Assembly (NCBI GenBank): GCA_023398375.1
Contig: JAEWSH010000051.1
Location: 372,001 to 436,000, forward strand
DNA: 64,000 nucleotides
Direction of reading: 5' to 3'
From: Bacillota bacterium
GTDB taxonomy: Bacteria; Bacillota; Clostridia; Lachnospirales; Lachnospiraceae
In this document: positions 62,302-64,000 of the stretch, one piece after another
How the letters are laid out: each line of letters opens with the position of its first letter
How positions within the stretch are numbered: the first letter of the stretch is position 1
Program-made: the position numbers and the translations under genes
The notes under the pieces: generated by a model
Database searches by the model: none
Told to the model about the DNA's origin: nothing
The model's input: only the letters and a program-made list of their open reading frames with translations

Positions 62302-63119
62302 AAGAATACGAGAAAAGTGTAATTCCTATGATTGAGTCCAATTATGAGAATCTTACATCAGTTGAAAAGACGATCGCAGATTTTTTTATTAATAATAAAG
62401 AACTCAAAAATCTGGATGCCAAAAGTATTGCAGATTACCTGTATATATCAGAAGCATCTATTTCCAGATTTGCTAAAAAAATCGGTTTTTCCGGTTACCG
62501 TGAATTTATCTATCATTATCAGGCCACTTTTCAGGAAGAAAAAATAGAAGTGGAAGAAGGAACCAAAGACGTACTCAATACCTATCAGGAATTGTTAAAT
62601 AAGAGTTATAACCTGATAAATGAAGAACAGATGGATCGAATTACAAGGTTGATCTCAGGCAAGAAGAGAATCTATGTATATGGAGTCGGCAGTTCGGCGT
62701 TGGTCGCCATGGAATTCAAAACGCGTTTCATGAGAATTGGTCTGGATGTGGAAGCAGTAACAGATTTTCACCTTTTGCTGATGAATGCGGTACGATTGCA
62801 TAAGGATAGTCTGGTCATTGGAATCAGCATTAGTGGTGCTACCAAAGAAATCATCGATGCGCTGTATATGGCAAAAGAAAAAGGAGCGACTACTATATTC
62901 ATTACCTCAAGAAATAATAATAAATTTCTGGAAGATTTTGACGAAGTGGTGTTGACAGCGGTAAAACAGAATCTGGAATATGGAAATGTGATCTCACCAC
63001 AGTTTCCGGCATTGGTCATTATTGATATTATCTATGCTAATTATCTGAAAGATGACAGGCGGAACAAAGAAGCAATCTATGATGCAACAATAGAACCAAT
63101 TATAGGAAGATATGTGTAG
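62298..63119 (+). CDS. MurR/RpiR family transcriptional regulator
   Basis: A 273-residue regulator with an N-terminal RpiR helix-turn-helix (YENLTSVEKTIADFFINN, then LYISEASISRFAKKIGFSGYREF) and a C-terminal SIS domain that binds phosphosugars (RIYVYGVGSSALVAMEFKTRF, ISGATKEIIDAL). It likely senses an amino-sugar phosphate and regulates the nan and nag genes around it. It overlaps the ROK kinase gene by four bases. Confidence 0.92.
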   Translation: MKEYEKSVIPMIESNYENLTSVEKTIADFFINNKELKNLDAKSIADYLYISEASISRFAKKIGFSGYREFIYHYQATFQEEKIEVEEGTKDVLNTYQELLNKSYNLINEEQMDRITRLISGKKRIYVYGVGSSALVAMEFKTRFMRIGLDVEAVTDFHLLLMNAVRLHKDSLVIGISISGATKEIIDALYMAKEKGATTIFITSRNNNKFLEDFDEVVLTAVKQNLEYGNVISPQFPALVIIDIIYANYLKDDRRNKEAIYDATIEPIIGRYV

Positions 63120-63197
63120 TTTAGATGGGGAAAAAATCGGTTTTCATATCTGCAGACATGCAGATATAAAATAAATAAGAGAAAGAAGGAAGAGAAA

Positions 63198-64000
63198 ATG
63201 GGAAGTTTTTTAAATGTTCAGGTTATCTTGATTTTACTGGTTTTTATTGCAGGCATCGCTTTGATGATGACCAAAAAATTGCCAGCAATTTTAGCACTGC
63301 CATTATTAGGCATTATCATTGCGGCAATAGCAGGGGTTCCTTTTATGACACCTGAGAAAGAAGAAGGGCAGACGATTATGGCATTTGTTATTGCCAGTGG
63401 TGCTTCCAAACTGGCAGGAACAATTATTGCTACGATCTTCGGAGCCATATTCGCAAAGATCATCCAAAAACAAGGTATTTCAGATGAGATTATCCGAAAA
63501 GCTGCTGAACTGGCAGGAGATAAGCCAATGGCGATTGCAATCGTATTAACAGCAGCAACAGCTGTTATTTTTACGGCGATCAGCGGTGCAGGTCCGGTAA
63601 TCATGGTATCTACAATTGTGATTCCCCTTATGTTATCAGCAGGAATTGCGCCTACAGTGGCAGCAAGTCTGGTATTAATGGGTCTTAGCATCGGATTGAT
63701 CTTTAATGTTGCAAATTATCAGATGTACATAGATGTAATCGGCATGGACATGGAAGTGATTAAGTCAACATCACTTGTAATGGGAATCATCAGTATTGTT
63801 GTAACCATAGTTTACATTGTAATCAATGTAAACAGGAAGTCAGTAAGAAGCTCATGGGCAATGCCGGCAGAAGACAGGGATAGAAAGAGGGTAAATCCGA
63901 TCACACTGTTTACACCGCTGCTTCCTATTTTACTTGTCTTCTTATTCAAATTTAATGCAGAAACAAGCCTGCTTATTGCAATTGTTGTGACTGTTCTAAT
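63198..64000 (+). CDS. Ion-transporter-superfamily permease (GntP/DcuC-like), truncated at right edge
   Basis: At least 267 residues of a polytopic membrane protein, open to the window end. Hydrophobic helices begin with VILILLVFIAGIALMM and include FGAIFAKIIQKQGISDEIIRK and AISGAGPVIMVSTIVIPLML, the reentrant-loop style of the citrate/DcuC/GntP ion-transporter superfamily. The genomic setting in an amino-sugar operon suggests uptake of a related acid sugar or carboxylate, but the substrate is not evident. AAGGAAG precedes the ATG. Confidence 0.75.
   Translation, partial: MGSFLNVQVILILLVFIAGIALMMTKKLPAILALPLLGIIIAAIAGVPFMTPEKEEGQTIMAFVIASGASKLAGTIIATIFGAIFAKIIQKQGISDEIIRKAAELAGDKPMAIAIVLTAATAVIFTAISGAGPVIMVSTIVIPLMLSAGIAPTVAASLVLMGLSIGLIFNVANYQMYIDVIGMDMEVIKSTSLVMGIISIVVTIVYIVINVNRKSVRSSWAMPAEDRDRKRVNPITLFTPLLPILLVFLFKFNAETSLLIAIVVTVL

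Overview
The window reads as a chromosomal segment of a low-GC, anaerobic Gram-positive bacterium, most likely a Lachnospiraceae member of the Clostridia. I infer this from strong AGGAGG-type ribosome sites, a pyruvate:ferredoxin oxidoreductase, an [FeFe]-hydrogenase remnant, a corrinoid-activator-like ASKHA protein, DUF4250 and DUF4364 proteins, and an AgrB/AgrD peptide-signal pair. The genus cannot be fixed from the sequence alone. I see no tRNA, rRNA, CRISPR array, transposase or prophage module.

Region 1 (1-3.8 kb) is AT-rich and looks accessory. It holds the 3' part of a large secreted-type protein, an unknown protein, and an unannotated 49-codon AgrD-like signal peptide gene directly upstream of an AgrB-like processing protease. 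No agrC/agrA pair is visible in the window.

Region 2 (4-23 kb) is mostly housekeeping: a phosphoribosyltransferase-like gene, clpB, a small membrane protein, DUF4250, an ASKHA iron-sulfur protein, a polysaccharide deacetylase, rarA, a nucleotide pyrophosphatase-type phosphodiesterase, a reverse-strand group (DUF4364, YhcC-type radical SAM, malic enzyme, isoprenoid-synthase-like protein), then the rho-rpmE-yqhQ-prmC-prfA cluster.

Region 3 (23-31 kb) carries a LysR regulator, nifJ behind a repeat-rich leader, a decayed [FeFe]-hydrogenase, a phosphodiesterase, a DinB-like protein and an SDR. The hydrogenase wreck beside an intact nifJ suggests loss of one route for disposing of reduced ferredoxin.

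Region 4 (31-45 kb) begins with a chemoreceptor and continues as a same-strand run of small enzymes: GrpB-PNPOx fusion, PNPOx, two flavodoxin-ferredoxin proteins around an AlaX-type editing protein, NUDIX, VOC, DHFR, Crp-type regulator, SDR, APH-type kinase, ROK regulator, MATE exporter.

Region 5 (44.7-56.6 kb) is an envelope-stress and peptide-response block. It has a FtsX-type ABC exporter, a serine hydrolase and an OmpR/HisKA two-component system, then an MBL hydrolase, and then a BlaI/BlaR1-type pair with a lipoprotein. BlaI-like operators lie both before blaI and before the lipoprotein.

Region 6 (56.6-64 kb) has an XRE-cupin regulator divergent from azlCD across a 55-bp palindromic operator, followed by an amino-sugar locus: nagB-nagA on one strand and nanE, a ROK kinase, an RpiR regulator and an edge-truncated transporter on the other.

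Several short repeats cut across these regions. A hairpin plus SD module recurs immediately before clpB, before azlD (in tandem) and before the ROK kinase. A 79-nt-spaced repeat carrying an extended -10 sits before the isoprenoid-synthase-like gene. A third repeat family occurs downstream of agrB and, as a tandem pair, upstream of nifJ.
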